From: Mesobacillus subterraneus
GTDB lineage: Bacteria > Bacillota > Bacilli > Bacillales > Cytobacillaceae
Length of the DNA stretch: 64,000 nucleotides
NCBI RefSeq assembly: GCF_020524355.2
Contig: NZ_CP129019.1
Span: forward strand, 124,001-188,000
Direction: 5' to 3'
The translations under genes and the position numbers were made by a program. Positions 52,739-62,163 of this stretch are shown here, piece by piece (the stretch's first letter is position 1; every line of letters starts with the position of its first letter). The notes under the pieces are model-generated. The model worked only from the letters and a program-made list of their open reading frames with translations. It was not told the DNA's origin and made no database searches.

Positions 52739-54076
52739 TGATAAAACTCCAAGGGAATCTAAAAACACTATAATAATGACGACAGGCACGACAAACCTCA
52801 TCACATAGTACCAGAGGTTAAAGAACAGGTTGCCTCCTTTTGAATCCTTTAGAAGCTCCTGGCGAAGTACTTCCTTCTTGATTTTAAGCGGGACAAAGAT
52901 GGAAATCAGCAATACTCCGAATGGCATCAAAATGTTGCTTACAAGAAAATCAGCTGTGTCAAAGATGTTTTTTTCGAAAATCGTCGTTTCTGCCATTATC
53001 CCGAATGACAGGGCAGAAGGGATGCCGAGCAGGAAAATCATGCCACCGGCTATCCAGGCAAATTTTGCCCGCTTTTTCTGATTGCCTTTTGCAAGTGTAG
53101 CAACGACGATCTCAAGCATCGAGAACGCTGAAGTCAGTGTCGCGAACAGGAACAAGACCAGGAATAGAAGCAAAAATAGCTCGCCGAATACCATTTTTTC
53201 AAAGACAGCTGGAAGGACGACGAATAGCAGACCTGGTCCTTCAGCCGGTTCAAATCCAAGTGAGAAAACAGCTGGGAAGATTGCTAGACCGGCAAGCAGT
53301 GCGATAAACAGGTTCATTCCGACAACCGACAGGGCGGGCTGGACGATGCTGCCTTTTTTCGGCAAGTATGAGCTGTACGTTACCATCACAGATACACCGA
53401 CACTCAGCGAGAAGAAGGATTGTCCCATCGCAAACAGGATGCTTTCTGAAGTGATGCTTGAAAAATCAGGTGCCAGGAAAAACTTTACGCCAGCAAGTGC
53501 GTTTTCAAGCGTCAGCGATCGGATGATCAGGGTGATGAACAGCAGGAATAAAGCCGGCATCAGGATTTTGCTTGCTTTTTCTATCCCAGATTGAATGCCT
53601 TTGGCAACGACCAAAATCGTGACTAATAAGAAGGCAGCCTGTGCAGCGAGCACACTCCATGCACTGCTGATCGTCTGTCCGAACAAGCCTCCGTAATCAA
53701 CTCCTTCATCAATCACTCCGCCAGCCAGTCCTTTTACAAAATAGAGGCTGATCCATCCGCCGACAACACTATAAAAACTGAGCAGCACAAAGCTGGTGAC
53801 GACTCCGAGTATCCCGATCAAATACCATTTGCTTTTTGGCGCGATTGCTAAATAGGCGCGAATCGCTTCCTTGCCGGTACTGCGTCCGATGATAAACTCC
53901 GCCAGCAATAGAGGCAGGCCGATGAATAACGAAAATAAGATGAACATCAGGAAAAATGCTCCGCCACCGCTCACTCCTGTTACATATGGCAGCTTCCAGA
54001 TCGCCCCGATGCCAATCGCCGAACCAGCTGCGGCCAAAATGAACCCAATTTTCGATGACCATTGTTCTCTCTCCAT
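52736..54076 (-). CDS. Sodium-dependent transporter, NSS/SNF family
   Basis: A 446-aa neurotransmitter:sodium symporter family protein with 11-12 membrane segments. The N-terminus [32 protein letters not shown] is the family signature for the Na+/substrate site in TM1. Bacterial members import amino acids with sodium. A T-box riboswitch in its leader implies an amino-acid substrate, probably aromatic (see 54120-54420). GGGAGA lies before the ATG. The gene is monocistronic and has a terminator at its stop codon. Confidence 0.93.
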   Translation of the reverse strand: MEREQWSSKIGFILAAAGSAIGIGAIWKLPYVTGVSGGGAFFLMFILFSLFIGLPLLLAEFIIGRSTGKEAIRAYLAIAPKSKWYLIGILGVVTSFVLLSFYSVVGGWISLYFVKGLAGGVIDEGVDYGGLFGQTISSAWSVLAAQAAFLLVTILVVAKGIQSGIEKASKILMPALFLLFITLIIRSLTLENALAGVKFFLAPDFSSITSESILFAMGQSFFSLSVGVSVMVTYSSYLPKKGSIVQPALSVVGMNLFIALLAGLAIFPAVFSLGFEPAEGPGLLFVVLPAVFEKMVFGELFLLLFLVLFLFATLTSAFSMLEIVVATLAKGNQKKRAKFAWIAGGMIFLLGIPSALSFGIMAETTIFEKNIFDTADFLVSNILMPFGVLLISIFVPLKIKKEVLRQELLKDSKGGNLFFNLWYYVMRFVVPVVIIIVFLDSLGVLS

Positions 54077-54119
54077 GTTGATATCTCCCTTTTCTCTCTA
54101 TTTCAGCTGCATGACTGAT

Positions 54120-54420
54120 GTTTGGGCAAAATAAAAAGCCACGCCTCTATCCATCAATCTGGATAGGGACGTGGCTGAACACGCGGTACCACCCTATTTG
54201 GAAGCATGCTGCTTCCCGCTCAAGTTACTGGATAACGGCCACAACCGTTCCTTTGATAATACTCTTTTCGTCCTTGCGAAAACAGCTATTATTAAAAGAA
54301 AAAGCTCCAAGAACGAAATTCACCATGTCTTTGTATCAGTTTCCACCACCCACTGATTCTCTATTAACAGGGAGACCGGCTTAATAGACTCTCTTCAACG
54401 CTTCAACTTATTAAAATATT
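54120..54420 (-). promoter_or_regulatory. T-box riboswitch controlling the NSS transporter
   Basis: Read on the minus strand, the T-box core AGGGTGGTACCGCGTG (within 54180-54196) lies just before a strong terminator, AGCCACG..CTATCC/GGATAG..CGTGGCT (54137-54176) with a T-run. Upstream is a stem I region with GTTGAAGAGAGTC and ACTGATACAAAGACATGG. The likely specifier follows GAA in GGTGAATTTCGTTC, giving UUC or UUU (Phe); that reading is inference. Uncharged tRNA would turn transporter expression on. Confidence 0.9.
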
Positions 54421-54535
54421 AATTGAAATTATAGTGTGATAATGAAAGAGTGTCAAGGATTGATTTATAAAGCCAGATGTTTTATAGCACATCTTGTAGG
54501 TGATCCTAATAATTTAGGCTAGTGAAGTAAAATAC

Positions 54536-54919
54536 TTATAGAAAATAACTTACAAAACTCCAGGCCATAGCAGTGAATAAACCTGTGGATCCCAAAGTAT
54601 AATAAATCAATTTCCGGGACTCCTGTTTTTTAGCTAGAAGATACCGGTTGTAGCTAAGGTAGCCTTTAGCAAATTGAACGCCCAACTCATCCGGCTCTAC
54701 ACTAAATTGTTTTCCCGCTTTTGATTGTAAAATCAAACTCTTAATCAACGGAAGGTTCTCCATGTCTTGAAACTCGTCTTTAAAGGATATCCCCTCGACA
54801 CTTTTAATAAAAGTACCGCCGTTAAAATCAACTCGTACAATGTTGTATAAGGAGCTCTCCTGAATTTTTTCGGAATAATGGTATGCTTGATGTTCGATTG
54901 CATTATTTGATACACACAT
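54536..54919 (-). CDS. Hypothetical protein with C-terminal membrane anchor
   Basis: 127 aa: a soluble N-terminal domain (~1-100) and one C-terminal membrane segment (~103-125; LIYYTLGSTGLFTAMAWSFVSYFL), the tail-anchored pattern. No family recognised. GAGGTGG precedes the ATG. It lies between the T-box transporter and the sigma-54 regulator. Confidence 0.65.
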   Translation of the reverse strand: MCVSNNAIEHQAYHYSEKIQESSLYNIVRVDFNGGTFIKSVEGISFKDEFQDMENLPLIKSLILQSKAGKQFSVEPDELGVQFAKGYLSYNRYLLAKKQESRKLIYYTLGSTGLFTAMAWSFVSYFL

Positions 54920-54959
54920 CTATCCACCACCTCGACATCCCTTTGCTTTTCATTATATG

Positions 54960-56990
54960 CTATAAGTCATGATGATGATGATGTTCTAGTGCCTCTATTC
55001 CTTTCTGGGTGATCATCGTTCCGCTTCTGCCGCGTCGGATTACGACTAAGCCTTGTTGTTCGAGTTCTTTTAAGCGCAGGCGTATTTGCTGTTCGGTAAG
55101 CGGGCTGCTGGTATTTGACATCATAAGGCTGAGCTGAGGCCTGCCTGCACTTTTTCCTGACAAGTTCAATTCTTTTATCAATTGTAGAAGGGTTCTGTAC
55201 TCTTCGGCCTTTTTATAACCAGTCAGGTCAGTTTCAGGTAGGTGCCTTTTTTCCTGCTGGTCGACAGGGAGATCTTCAGTGGAAATGGTTTCGCCTTCTG
55301 AAACAGCGATCATGTACAGCAAAGTGTTCTTTAGCTCGCGGATATTTCCAGTCCAAGGCATCTCTGATAATCTGGTTAAGGCCTCATGGTCGATTTTTGC
55401 TTTGGGCTTATGGCTTTCATAGATAAAATGCTGTACCAATAATGGAATGTCTTCGTTGCGCTCCCTGAGTGGAGGTAAGCTGAGTGACAATACCTTCAAA
55501 CGGTGGTAAAGATCCTCGCGAAATTCACCTTTTTCAATCATTTCCTTGAGATTCTTGTTCGTGGCCGCGATGATTCGCACATCGACGGGGATATTCCTGG
55601 TTCCGCCAATCCGGCGAATCTCTTGTTCTTGTAACACACGTAATAGCCTTGCCTGAAGCTTCATACTGATATCACCGATTTCGTCGAGGAACAGTGTGCC
55701 ACCGTCAGCCTGTTCGAATACCCCTTTTTTGCCTCCTTTTCTTGCACCTGTGAACGAGCCTTCTTCGTAACCGAACAATTCACTCTCCAGCAGATCTTCT
55801 GGCAGTGCGTTGCAGTTTATCGCCAGGTATGGAGCGTCCTTCCGGCTCGATACCATATGCATGGCACTTGAGAAAAGCTCTTTCCCGGTTCCGCTTTCCC
55901 CCTGGATCAGGATTGACAGGTGGGTCCTTGCCAGTTTTCGAGCGATTTTCTTCGTTTCTTTGATTGCTTTGCTTTTGCCGAGAATGTTTTCAAAAGTATG
56001 CTTCGCGACATATCCTTTCTTTTGTAGCTCGAGCCTGACTGCTTTCTCCATTTCAATCGTTTCGTCCATGTTTTTGAACGTGACAACAACCGTTTCTTCC
56101 TGTGTAATCGGCATCCGGTGGACCATGACATTCGTTTGCCTAACCAGAAACGGATAAGGTACCTCAGCATCAATGTCTTTCAACAAGAAATGCAGAAGAT
56201 CGGGATTATGGAAAATGTCATTTACCTTTCTGTTTAGGGCCCTTTCTTTCGGTATGCCCGTGATTTTTTCCAGAACATCATTAAAAACCGTGATGCTGCC
56301 TATGGAATCAAGTGCCATGATACCGTCATTCACGCCATCGACTACATGTTTCAGGTACTGGTTTAACTTGGCTTCTTCCTCTTTAAGGAAAGATAGTTTC
56401 TGGCTTAATTCAATGATCCTTCTCGTATACCTGTCAGCGACTTGAATTCCGAGCGCCTCCGGCAGGCCGAGTCGGTCAACGATTTTCATGATGGTATGAA
56501 TATCGATCAGTCTGACGCCGAGGTTGATTTTTGTGGTGATTGAATCTGGAATCAGTTCCATTTCCCCGGGGGTGACGGCAATATTGATTGCTTGGGGGTA
56601 TTTTGTGCCGGGAAAGTAGGGATGGTATTGTAAATGATCTATTCCAAGCGCTTTTAAGGTGTGGATGGAGTCATTGACACTCTCGGGAAAGTCATTAACA
56701 TAGAGGACATTGGTGCCGGCGGGGAGGCTGAACAACCTGTCGATATACTGGTGGTTGATCGTCCTGTTTGCGATGATGACCTCGCAGTTTTCTCCAATGA
56801 CATGTTCGACTTCTGCTTCGATCAGGTAGGATGAATAGATAACGATTGTATCAGAAATCCTTTCCGGCAAGGATTCGTCAGACGAATAGCTTTGGATTGA
56901 TACATAATTTCCTAGTATGCTTTCTAGTTGGTCTTCCAAGGCCAACCTTGTTTCCATTGTTCCTGCTAAAAGAATAAGCTGTTTTTTCAT
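54960..56990 (-). CDS. Sigma-54-dependent transcriptional activator
   Basis: A 676-aa bacterial enhancer-binding protein. Order: an N-terminal ligand/sensor region (~1-180), a PAS domain (~205-320; LKHVVDGVNDGIMALDSIGSI), an AAA+ domain (~330-565) with Walker A GESGTGKELF, the sigma-54 contact loop GSFTGA and Walker B GGTLFLDEIGD, and a C-terminal winged-helix-like DNA-binding region (~595-670) instead of the usual Fis domain. It ends in a short His run. It probably activates the divergent sigma-54 promoter of the YfcC-iadA genes. Start at 56990 chosen for AGAGGACC upstream; a longer frame to 57047 has none. Confidence 0.92.
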   Translation of the reverse strand: MKKQLILLAGTMETRLALEDQLESILGNYVSIQSYSSDESLPERISDTIVIYSSYLIEAEVEHVIGENCEVIIANRTINHQYIDRLFSLPAGTNVLYVNDFPESVNDSIHTLKALGIDHLQYHPYFPGTKYPQAINIAVTPGEMELIPDSITTKINLGVRLIDIHTIMKIVDRLGLPEALGIQVADRYTRRIIELSQKLSFLKEEEAKLNQYLKHVVDGVNDGIMALDSIGSITVFNDVLEKITGIPKERALNRKVNDIFHNPDLLHFLLKDIDAEVPYPFLVRQTNVMVHRMPITQEETVVVTFKNMDETIEMEKAVRLELQKKGYVAKHTFENILGKSKAIKETKKIARKLARTHLSILIQGESGTGKELFSSAMHMVSSRKDAPYLAINCNALPEDLLESELFGYEEGSFTGARKGGKKGVFEQADGGTLFLDEIGDISMKLQARLLRVLQEQEIRRIGGTRNIPVDVRIIAATNKNLKEMIEKGEFREDLYHRLKVLSLSLPPLRERNEDIPLLVQHFIYESHKPKAKIDHEALTRLSEMPWTGNIRELKNTLLYMIAVSEGETISTEDLPVDQQEKRHLPETDLTGYKKAEEYRTLLQLIKELNLSGKSAGRPQLSLMMSNTSSPLTEQQIRLRLKELEQQGLVVIRRGRSGTMITQKGIEALEHHHHHDL

Positions 56991-57006
56991 TTTAATTGGT
57001 CCTCTT

Positions 57007-57056
57007 TGGTTCTTTTTTGATACTATTATACCATTTAAAAGAACCACATAGAACCA
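57007..57056. promoter_or_regulatory. GGTTC-box cluster, candidate activator binding sites
   Basis: TGGTTCTTTT (57007-57016) and AAAAGAACCA (57037-57046) form an inverted repeat. A third half-site AGAACCA lies at 57050-57056. The minus-strand TATAAT of the regulator gene lies between them, so autoregulation is likely. They are about 65-115 bp upstream of the sigma-54 promoter, a normal enhancer distance. Confidence 0.5.
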
Positions 57057-57121
57057 TTTTAAAATTATGGGTTTTAGCTTGAAAGTGAGTGTTTACAAAG
57101 ATTTAGTGAACATTTAATTAT

Positions 57122-57136
57122 TGGCACGAAAATTGC
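57122..57136 (+). promoter_or_regulatory. Sigma-54 (SigL) promoter
   Basis: TGGCAC (57122-57127), a 5-bp spacer and TTGC (57133-57136), a perfect -24/-12 match, located 49 bp before the YfcC start. Confidence 0.9.
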
Positions 57137-57184
57137 AAAAACTTTAAATGAGGACTTGTTTTATAAAATCAAGGGGGTTTAAGG

Positions 57185-58681
57185 ATGGAAAATAAAGTAT
57201 GGAAGGTTCCGCACACATTTGTCATTGTGTTCTTCGTTGTCATGCTTGCGGCAATCGTGACGTACTTCGTGCCGGTGGGCCAGTTCGAAACGAAGGAAAT
57301 CACCTATACTGACAATGGCGAGGAAAAAACGAAGACGGTATTGGATCCGGAGAGTTTTCAGATTGTAAAAGATGAACAAGGGAATCCAGTCCACAAAGGA
57401 ACAGATTTGTTCGAAGCAGGCGGGGAAGCAGGTTTCCTGAACTTTGTCTTTGAAGGGTTGGTTTCTGGTGATAAATGGGGTTCTGCTGTCGGAGTTGTGG
57501 CATTTATCCTGATTATTGGCGGAGCTTTTGGCATCATCATGAGGACGAGGGCAATCGAGGAAGGCATCCTGAATGTCATCGATAAGACAAAGGGCAGGGA
57601 AATCCTTATTATTCCGATCATGTTCTTCTTGTTCTCACTGGGTGGTGCAGTTTTTGGAATGGGAGAAGAAGCGATCGCCTTTGCGATGATTCTTGTGCCA
57701 TTGATGGTTGCGCTTGGATATGATGCGATTACAGGCGTGATGATTACTTATGTAGCAACACAGATAGGGTTCGCAACATCATGGATGAATCCGTTCGGTG
57801 TCGCTATCGCGCAGGGGATCTCTGGCGTGCCGGTTTTGTCCGAATCACCGTTCCGCATGGCAATGTGGGCTGTATTCACGCTGCTCGGAATTGCTTATAC
57901 CTGGCGTTATGCAGCAAGCATCAAGAAGGACCCGGTAAGGTCACTTTCCTATAAAGGCGACGATTATTTCCGTAAGGATATGAAGAACCAAGATTTGAAA
58001 GTGAAGTTCAGCCTAGGGCACAGCCTGGTTATTTTAACGATTGTGGTTGGAATCGCCTGGATCATCTGGGGAGTTATAGAACATGCTTACTATATTCCGG
58101 AAATCGCTTCACAGTTTTTCACAATCGGACTTGTGGCCGGAATCATTGGTGTTATTTTTAAATTGAACAATATGAAGGTCAATGATATAGCAGATGGATT
58201 CATTGACGGCGCGAAGGACTTGCTGCCAGCCGCTCTTGTTGTCGGTATGGCGAAAGGAATTGTCATCATCCTTGGCGGCGACAGTCCGGATGCACCATCC
58301 GTGCTTAACACAATGCTATTTGGAGCAGGCCAGGCGATCGGTGATTTGCCGGCATCGGTTTCTGCGGTGTTCATGTATTTGTTCCAATCCGTTTTCAATT
58401 TCTTCGTCGTATCAGGGTCAGGCCAGGCAGCATTGACGATGCCTTTAATGGCGCCGCTTGCTGATATCGCTGGTGTTTCCCGTCAGGTTGCGGTCCTTGC
58501 TTTCCAGTTGGGAGACGGTTTGACAAACATCATCGTTCCGACTTCCGCTGCATTGATTGGCACGCTGGGGGCAGCCCGGATTGACTGGGGAGTATGGGCA
58601 AAGTTCATTTTCAAATTCATGCTGCTGTTAGTAGCAGTATCAATCACATTTATTATCATTGCTGTATCCATTGGTTTATAA
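57185..58681 (+). CDS. YfcC family membrane transporter
   Basis: A 498-aa integral membrane protein of the YfcC/DcuC-like family with about 12 membrane segments. The N-terminus KVWKVPHTFVIVFFVVMLAAIVTYFVPVGQFE and the FGMGEEAIAFAMILVPLMVALGYD segment are typical. Substrates of this family are poorly defined (C4-dicarboxylates, amino acids or peptides proposed). Co-transcription with an isoaspartyl dipeptidase suggests uptake of a dipeptide or amino acid here (inference). AAGGGGG precedes the ATG. First gene behind the sigma-54 promoter. Confidence 0.88.
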   Translation: MENKVWKVPHTFVIVFFVVMLAAIVTYFVPVGQFETKEITYTDNGEEKTKTVLDPESFQIVKDEQGNPVHKGTDLFEAGGEAGFLNFVFEGLVSGDKWGSAVGVVAFILIIGGAFGIIMRTRAIEEGILNVIDKTKGREILIIPIMFFLFSLGGAVFGMGEEAIAFAMILVPLMVALGYDAITGVMITYVATQIGFATSWMNPFGVAIAQGISGVPVLSESPFRMAMWAVFTLLGIAYTWRYAASIKKDPVRSLSYKGDDYFRKDMKNQDLKVKFSLGHSLVILTIVVGIAWIIWGVIEHAYYIPEIASQFFTIGLVAGIIGVIFKLNNMKVNDIADGFIDGAKDLLPAALVVGMAKGIVIILGGDSPDAPSVLNTMLFGAGQAIGDLPASVSAVFMYLFQSVFNFFVVSGSGQAALTMPLMAPLADIAGVSRQVAVLAFQLGDGLTNIIVPTSAALIGTLGAARIDWGVWAKFIFKFMLLLVAVSITFIIIAVSIGL

Positions 58682-58711
58682 TGGGCAAAAAGATTGCAGG
58701 AGGGGACCCTA

Positions 58712-59882
58712 GTGCTGACGCTAATCAAGAATGGAGACATTTACGCACCAGATTACCTTGGAAAAAAAGATATATTGCTTGTTGATCGTAAAATAGGATT
58801 CATCCAGGATGAAATTGAAGTTCCTGATGGGTTTGTCGAGGCTCAGGTTATTGATGCGACAGGAAAAAAGGTCGTACCGGGATTCATTGATTCCCATGTC
58901 CATCTCATTGGAGGCGGCGGGGAAGGCGGGTTTCACACCAGGACTCCTGAAATCCAGCTGACACAGGCTACGACTGCCGGGATTACCACCCTGGTTGGCG
59001 TTCTTGGTACCGACGGGACAACAAGAACAATGACGAGCCTGATTGCCAAAGCACGCGGACTTGAAGAAGAAGGGATTACCACCTATGTGCAGACAGGGTC
59101 CTACCAGGTCCCTGTCAAAACACTGACCGGTAAAATCGAAGACGATATCATTTTAATCGATAAAATCATCGGGGCAGGGGAAATCGCGATTGCCGACCAC
59201 CGCTCCTCACAGCCGACTGCTGAGGAACTGGCTAAGATCGCATCGGCAGCCCGGATTGGCGGGATGCTTTCCGGTAAAAGCGGTATCGTCAATGTCCATG
59301 TCGGTGACAGCCCTGACCATCTGAAAGTGATTCTGCAGGTAATCGAGGAAACGGACATACCGATCCGCCAATTTTACCCGACCCATATGAACCGCAATCC
59401 GCACCTATTTGAAGCTGGAATAGAATACGCGAAAAAAGGCGGCTGGATCGATTTTACAACCAGTTCGATTCCGAAGTTTTTGGAAGAAGGCGAAGTGAAG
59501 TGCAGCGTCGCCCTGAAACGCATGCTCGAAGCGGGAGTGGATATCAGCCAGATTACTTTCACATCCGATGGACAGGCCAGCCTGCCTGATTTCGATAAGG
59601 ATGGGGAATTGATCGGCCTACAGATCGGACAGGTTTCCTCATTGTATGAAGCAGTTAAAGAAGCTGTTTTAACGGAGGGGATTCCGCTTGAAACGGCCAT
59701 CCGTGTGATTACGGCCAACCCTGCTTCAATCCTGAAGCTGAAGCAAAAAGGGCCGGATTGAAGCTGGATTAGATGCAGACCTTGTCCTGTTGGATGAGAA
59801 TCATCAAATAGAAACCGTCATCGCCATGGGGAAGGTTATGGTAGAGAATGGGAGTCCAACTGTAAAAGGGACATTTGAATGA
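58712..59882 (+). pseudogene. iadA: Isoaspartyl dipeptidase, frameshifted near the C-terminus
   Basis: A zinc amidohydrolase that splits beta-aspartyl dipeptides from damaged proteins. The metal-binding HVHLIGGGGEGGF follows VVPGFIDS. ADHRSSQPTAEEL, NVHVGDSPDHL, FYPTHMNRNPHLFE and TFTSDGQASLPDFD (metal Asp) are intact. The frame ends early at TGA 59758-59760. Continuing one base out of frame restores GRIEAGLDADLVLLDENHQIETV to a stop at 59880-59882. One extra G in GGG at 59750-59752 explains it. All catalytic residues lie before the shift, so the protein might survive; it may also be a sequence error. Start GTG 58712 with GCAGGAGGGG upstream. Confidence 0.88.
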
Positions 59883-59886
59883 TTTG

Positions 59887-59922
59887 GAGAACCTTGTCTG
59901 TATGTGGGCAAGGTTCTTTTTA
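59887..59922 (+). terminator. Terminator of yfcC-iadA
   Basis: AGAACCTTG-tctgtatgtgggc-AAGGTTCT then TTTT. Confidence 0.85.
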
Positions 59923-59971
59923 TCTGCAAAATGCCTTCTAAACTATGTTAAGTATGCCTGTATTACGAACT

Positions 59972-60082
59972 TGGTCGATATATCTGGAAAAGTGGTCGAT
60001 ATTCGAAAGTGTGGCTGATATATTTGAAAATCCGCCGATAAATTCAAAAATGAGGTCGATAAAATCTTACTTTCGCCAATAA
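59972..60082. repeat. Six ~20-bp-phased GTCGATA repeats
   Basis: GTCGATA or a near variant occurs at 59974, 59995, 60014, 60034, 60055 and 60075 (spacing 19-21 bp). Each is followed by an A/T-rich AAATTYRAAAA-type spacer. It lies between two convergent terminators and is non-coding. Confidence 0.75.
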
Positions 60083-60150
60083 ACCCACATTACAGGATAT
60101 CGGAGGCGGGAATAATTAGTACTGAATCAATTAAATCTTTTTTCAAGCAG

Positions 60151-60175
60151 CAAAAAACCGGGCAAATGCCCGGAT
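60151..60175 (-). terminator. Terminator of the padR-fetAB-chrA operon
   Basis: CCGGGC-aaat-GCCCGG (60158-60173), with a T-run on the minus strand. Confidence 0.88.
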
Positions 60176-60178
60176 TTT

Positions 60179-61372
60179 TTAAAAAATCATATACAAAACC
60201 AATCCGCCAACAGCTCCAGTTACAACGACGATCCATGGCGCGAGCTTCCAATACACCAGCATGCTGAACAACACGGCTGCAAACACGAAATCAATCGGCT
60301 CTAGAATGGAACTCGTCCAGATTGGATGGTAAAAGGCTGCGATTAAAATTCCAACTACAGCTGCATTTACCCCCATCAGTGCCCGGCTGATCTTGCTGTT
60401 TCTTCTTAACGCGTCCCAGAATGGCAGTGTCCCAAGAACCAGCAGGAATGCCGGCAAGAAAATCGCGACAGTCGCGAGCAGGCCGCCTTGCCAGCCATTG
60501 ATTACAGTTCCGATATAGGCAGCAAAGGTGAACAAAGGACCAGGAACAGCCTGGGCAGCACCGTATCCAGCAAGGAAGGCTTCTTCGCTCAGCCAGCCTG
60601 TTGGCACGAATTCACGCTCGAGCAATGGCAGGACAACATGACCTCCGCCAAACACGAGCGAACCTGAACGGTAAAAGCTGTCAAACATTGCGATCCAGTT
60701 CAATGAAGTTGCTTCACGTAAAATCGGCAGGAGAATCAATAAGCTGATAAACAATCCCAGGCTTACATAGCCGACAGATTTGGAAATCGAAAAAGTCATT
60801 CTTTGATCATCTGTTGCAGTGTGGGACTTGAATAATACATATCCTAAAATCCCTGCAATGATAATGACGCCGATTTGCGTATATGCTGTCTGCCAAAGCA
60901 GCGTTGCAGCGAGCGCAAATAAAGCAATGGTTTTCCGCGGCAAATCGGGAGTCAGTTTCTGCGCCATTCCCAGGATAGCGTGGGCAACGACAGCGACGGC
61001 GACAATTTTCAGTCCGTGAATCCAGCCGGCATCGCCAACATCAAATCCCTGTAAAATGATTGCGAAAATAATGAGTGCCAATACCGAAGGCAGTGTGAAT
61101 CCAAGGAATGCGAACAATCCTCCCAGTAATCCACCGCGCATCAAACCAACGCCGATGCCGACCTGGCTGCTTGCGGGTCCGGGCAGGAACTGGCATAATG
61201 CCACTAAATCTGCGTAGCTTTCTTCATCCATCCACTTTCTGCGGCGGACATATTCCTCATGAAAATAACCGAGGTGGGCGACAGGCCCGCCGAACGACGT
61301 CAGGCCGAGCCTGGTTGAAACCATCAATATCTCCAGCAGTGACTGGAATGTAACACTTCTTTTCTCTGTCAT
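60179..61372 (-). CDS. chrA: Chromate transporter ChrA (two-domain form)
   Basis: A 397-aa CHR-family membrane protein made of two homologous halves. GLTSFGGPVAHLGYFHEEYVRRRKWM (half 1) and SGSLVFGGGHVVLPLLEREFV (half 2) are the family signatures, with FLPGPASSQVGIGVG and AVPGPLFTFAAYIG as the matching PGP motifs. About ten membrane segments. Characterised members export chromate; others are not tested. Its start overlaps the fetB stop by 4 bp (ATGA), so it belongs to the padR-fetA-fetB unit. Confidence 0.92.
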   Translation of the reverse strand: MTEKRSVTFQSLLEILMVSTRLGLTSFGGPVAHLGYFHEEYVRRRKWMDEESYADLVALCQFLPGPASSQVGIGVGLMRGGLLGGLFAFLGFTLPSVLALIIFAIILQGFDVGDAGWIHGLKIVAVAVVAHAILGMAQKLTPDLPRKTIALFALAATLLWQTAYTQIGVIIIAGILGYVLFKSHTATDDQRMTFSISKSVGYVSLGLFISLLILLPILREATSLNWIAMFDSFYRSGSLVFGGGHVVLPLLEREFVPTGWLSEEAFLAGYGAAQAVPGPLFTFAAYIGTVINGWQGGLLATVAIFLPAFLLVLGTLPFWDALRRNSKISRALMGVNAAVVGILIAAFYHPIWTSSILEPIDFVFAAVLFSMLVYWKLAPWIVVVTGAVGGLVLYMIF

Positions 61373-62163
61373 TTCTTTAACTCCTTTATAACTAATTGAA
61401 AACGCTCATTGAAAAAAGACTTATAGGCGAGCTGCAAATATAAAATCACCGTAAGCGACACACTTCCCACTATCCCAAGCATGATCGCAATCTGGTATTC
61501 CACGGCAACGATGGGGGAAGTCCCAGAAAGTATTTGTCCCGTCATCATTCCAGGCAAGAATATGATTCCCATCCCGACCATCGAATTGATCGTTGGCAGC
61601 ATGGCAGAATCAAACGCCTCGTTGACCACCTTCCTGGCGGCATCCTTTGGGGTGGCGCCAAGCATCAGTGCGCCCTCAATCTCGGCCCTCCGCGATGTAA
61701 ATCCCGAAATCAGATTATTCACTCCGAGCGAAACCCCGGTCATCGAATTGCCGATGATCATCCCGGCAATCGGGATAAAATAACGAGGCTCATACCATGG
61801 CGTGACGTCGAGCACAACCAGAATGAAAAAGAATAAGCTCGTCAGGATGCCAATACCCATTGCATAGGCGATATGCTTTTTCATCCCAACCCCTAGCGGC
61901 TGCTTTGTCCGTTTGTAGACATTATAAATCGCAAATACTTGCATGATGGCAATGATCATTAACGTATAAAAGGGATTCGGATTATCAAAAAGATAGACGA
62001 GCAGGTATCCGACCAGGACTAGCTGGAGGGACATCCGCACAGTAGCCAGCAGGATTTCTTTCTCCCGCCGAATCCCGCGGGCCCTGACGATGACGATCAA
62101 TATCAGGATGAAGATATAAGCAGCAGCAAGCTGCAGAAACGATAAATCCATCACATCATCCAT
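61369..62163 (-). CDS. fetB: FetB/YbbM family ABC transporter permease
   Basis: A 264-aa permease with about seven membrane segments (UPF0014 family). The conserved segment PIAGMIIGNSMTGVSLGVNNL and EGALMLGATPKDAARKVVNEAFDSAMLPTINSMVGMGI are hallmarks. In E. coli FetAB exports iron and protects against oxidative stress; related proteins are annotated as metal or metabolite exporters. It starts inside the fetA stop codon (ATGA) and ends inside the chrA start. Confidence 0.9.
   Translation of the reverse strand: MDDVMDLSFLQLAAAYIFILILIVIVRARGIRREKEILLATVRMSLQLVLVGYLLVYLFDNPNPFYTLMIIAIMQVFAIYNVYKRTKQPLGVGMKKHIAYAMGIGILTSLFFFILVVLDVTPWYEPRYFIPIAGMIIGNSMTGVSLGVNNLISGFTSRRAEIEGALMLGATPKDAARKVVNEAFDSAMLPTINSMVGMGIIFLPGMMTGQILSGTSPIVAVEYQIAIMLGIVGSVSLTVILYLQLAYKSFFNERFQLVIKELKK

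Noticed and set aside
53082..53594. 170-codon frame opposite the NSS transporter
   Set aside because: Shadow frame of a clear transporter gene.
54960..54980. His-tag from a vector at the end of the sigma-54 regulator
   Set aside because: Five His codons in CAT form at the natural C-terminus with normal flanking chromosome. No other vector sequence is seen.
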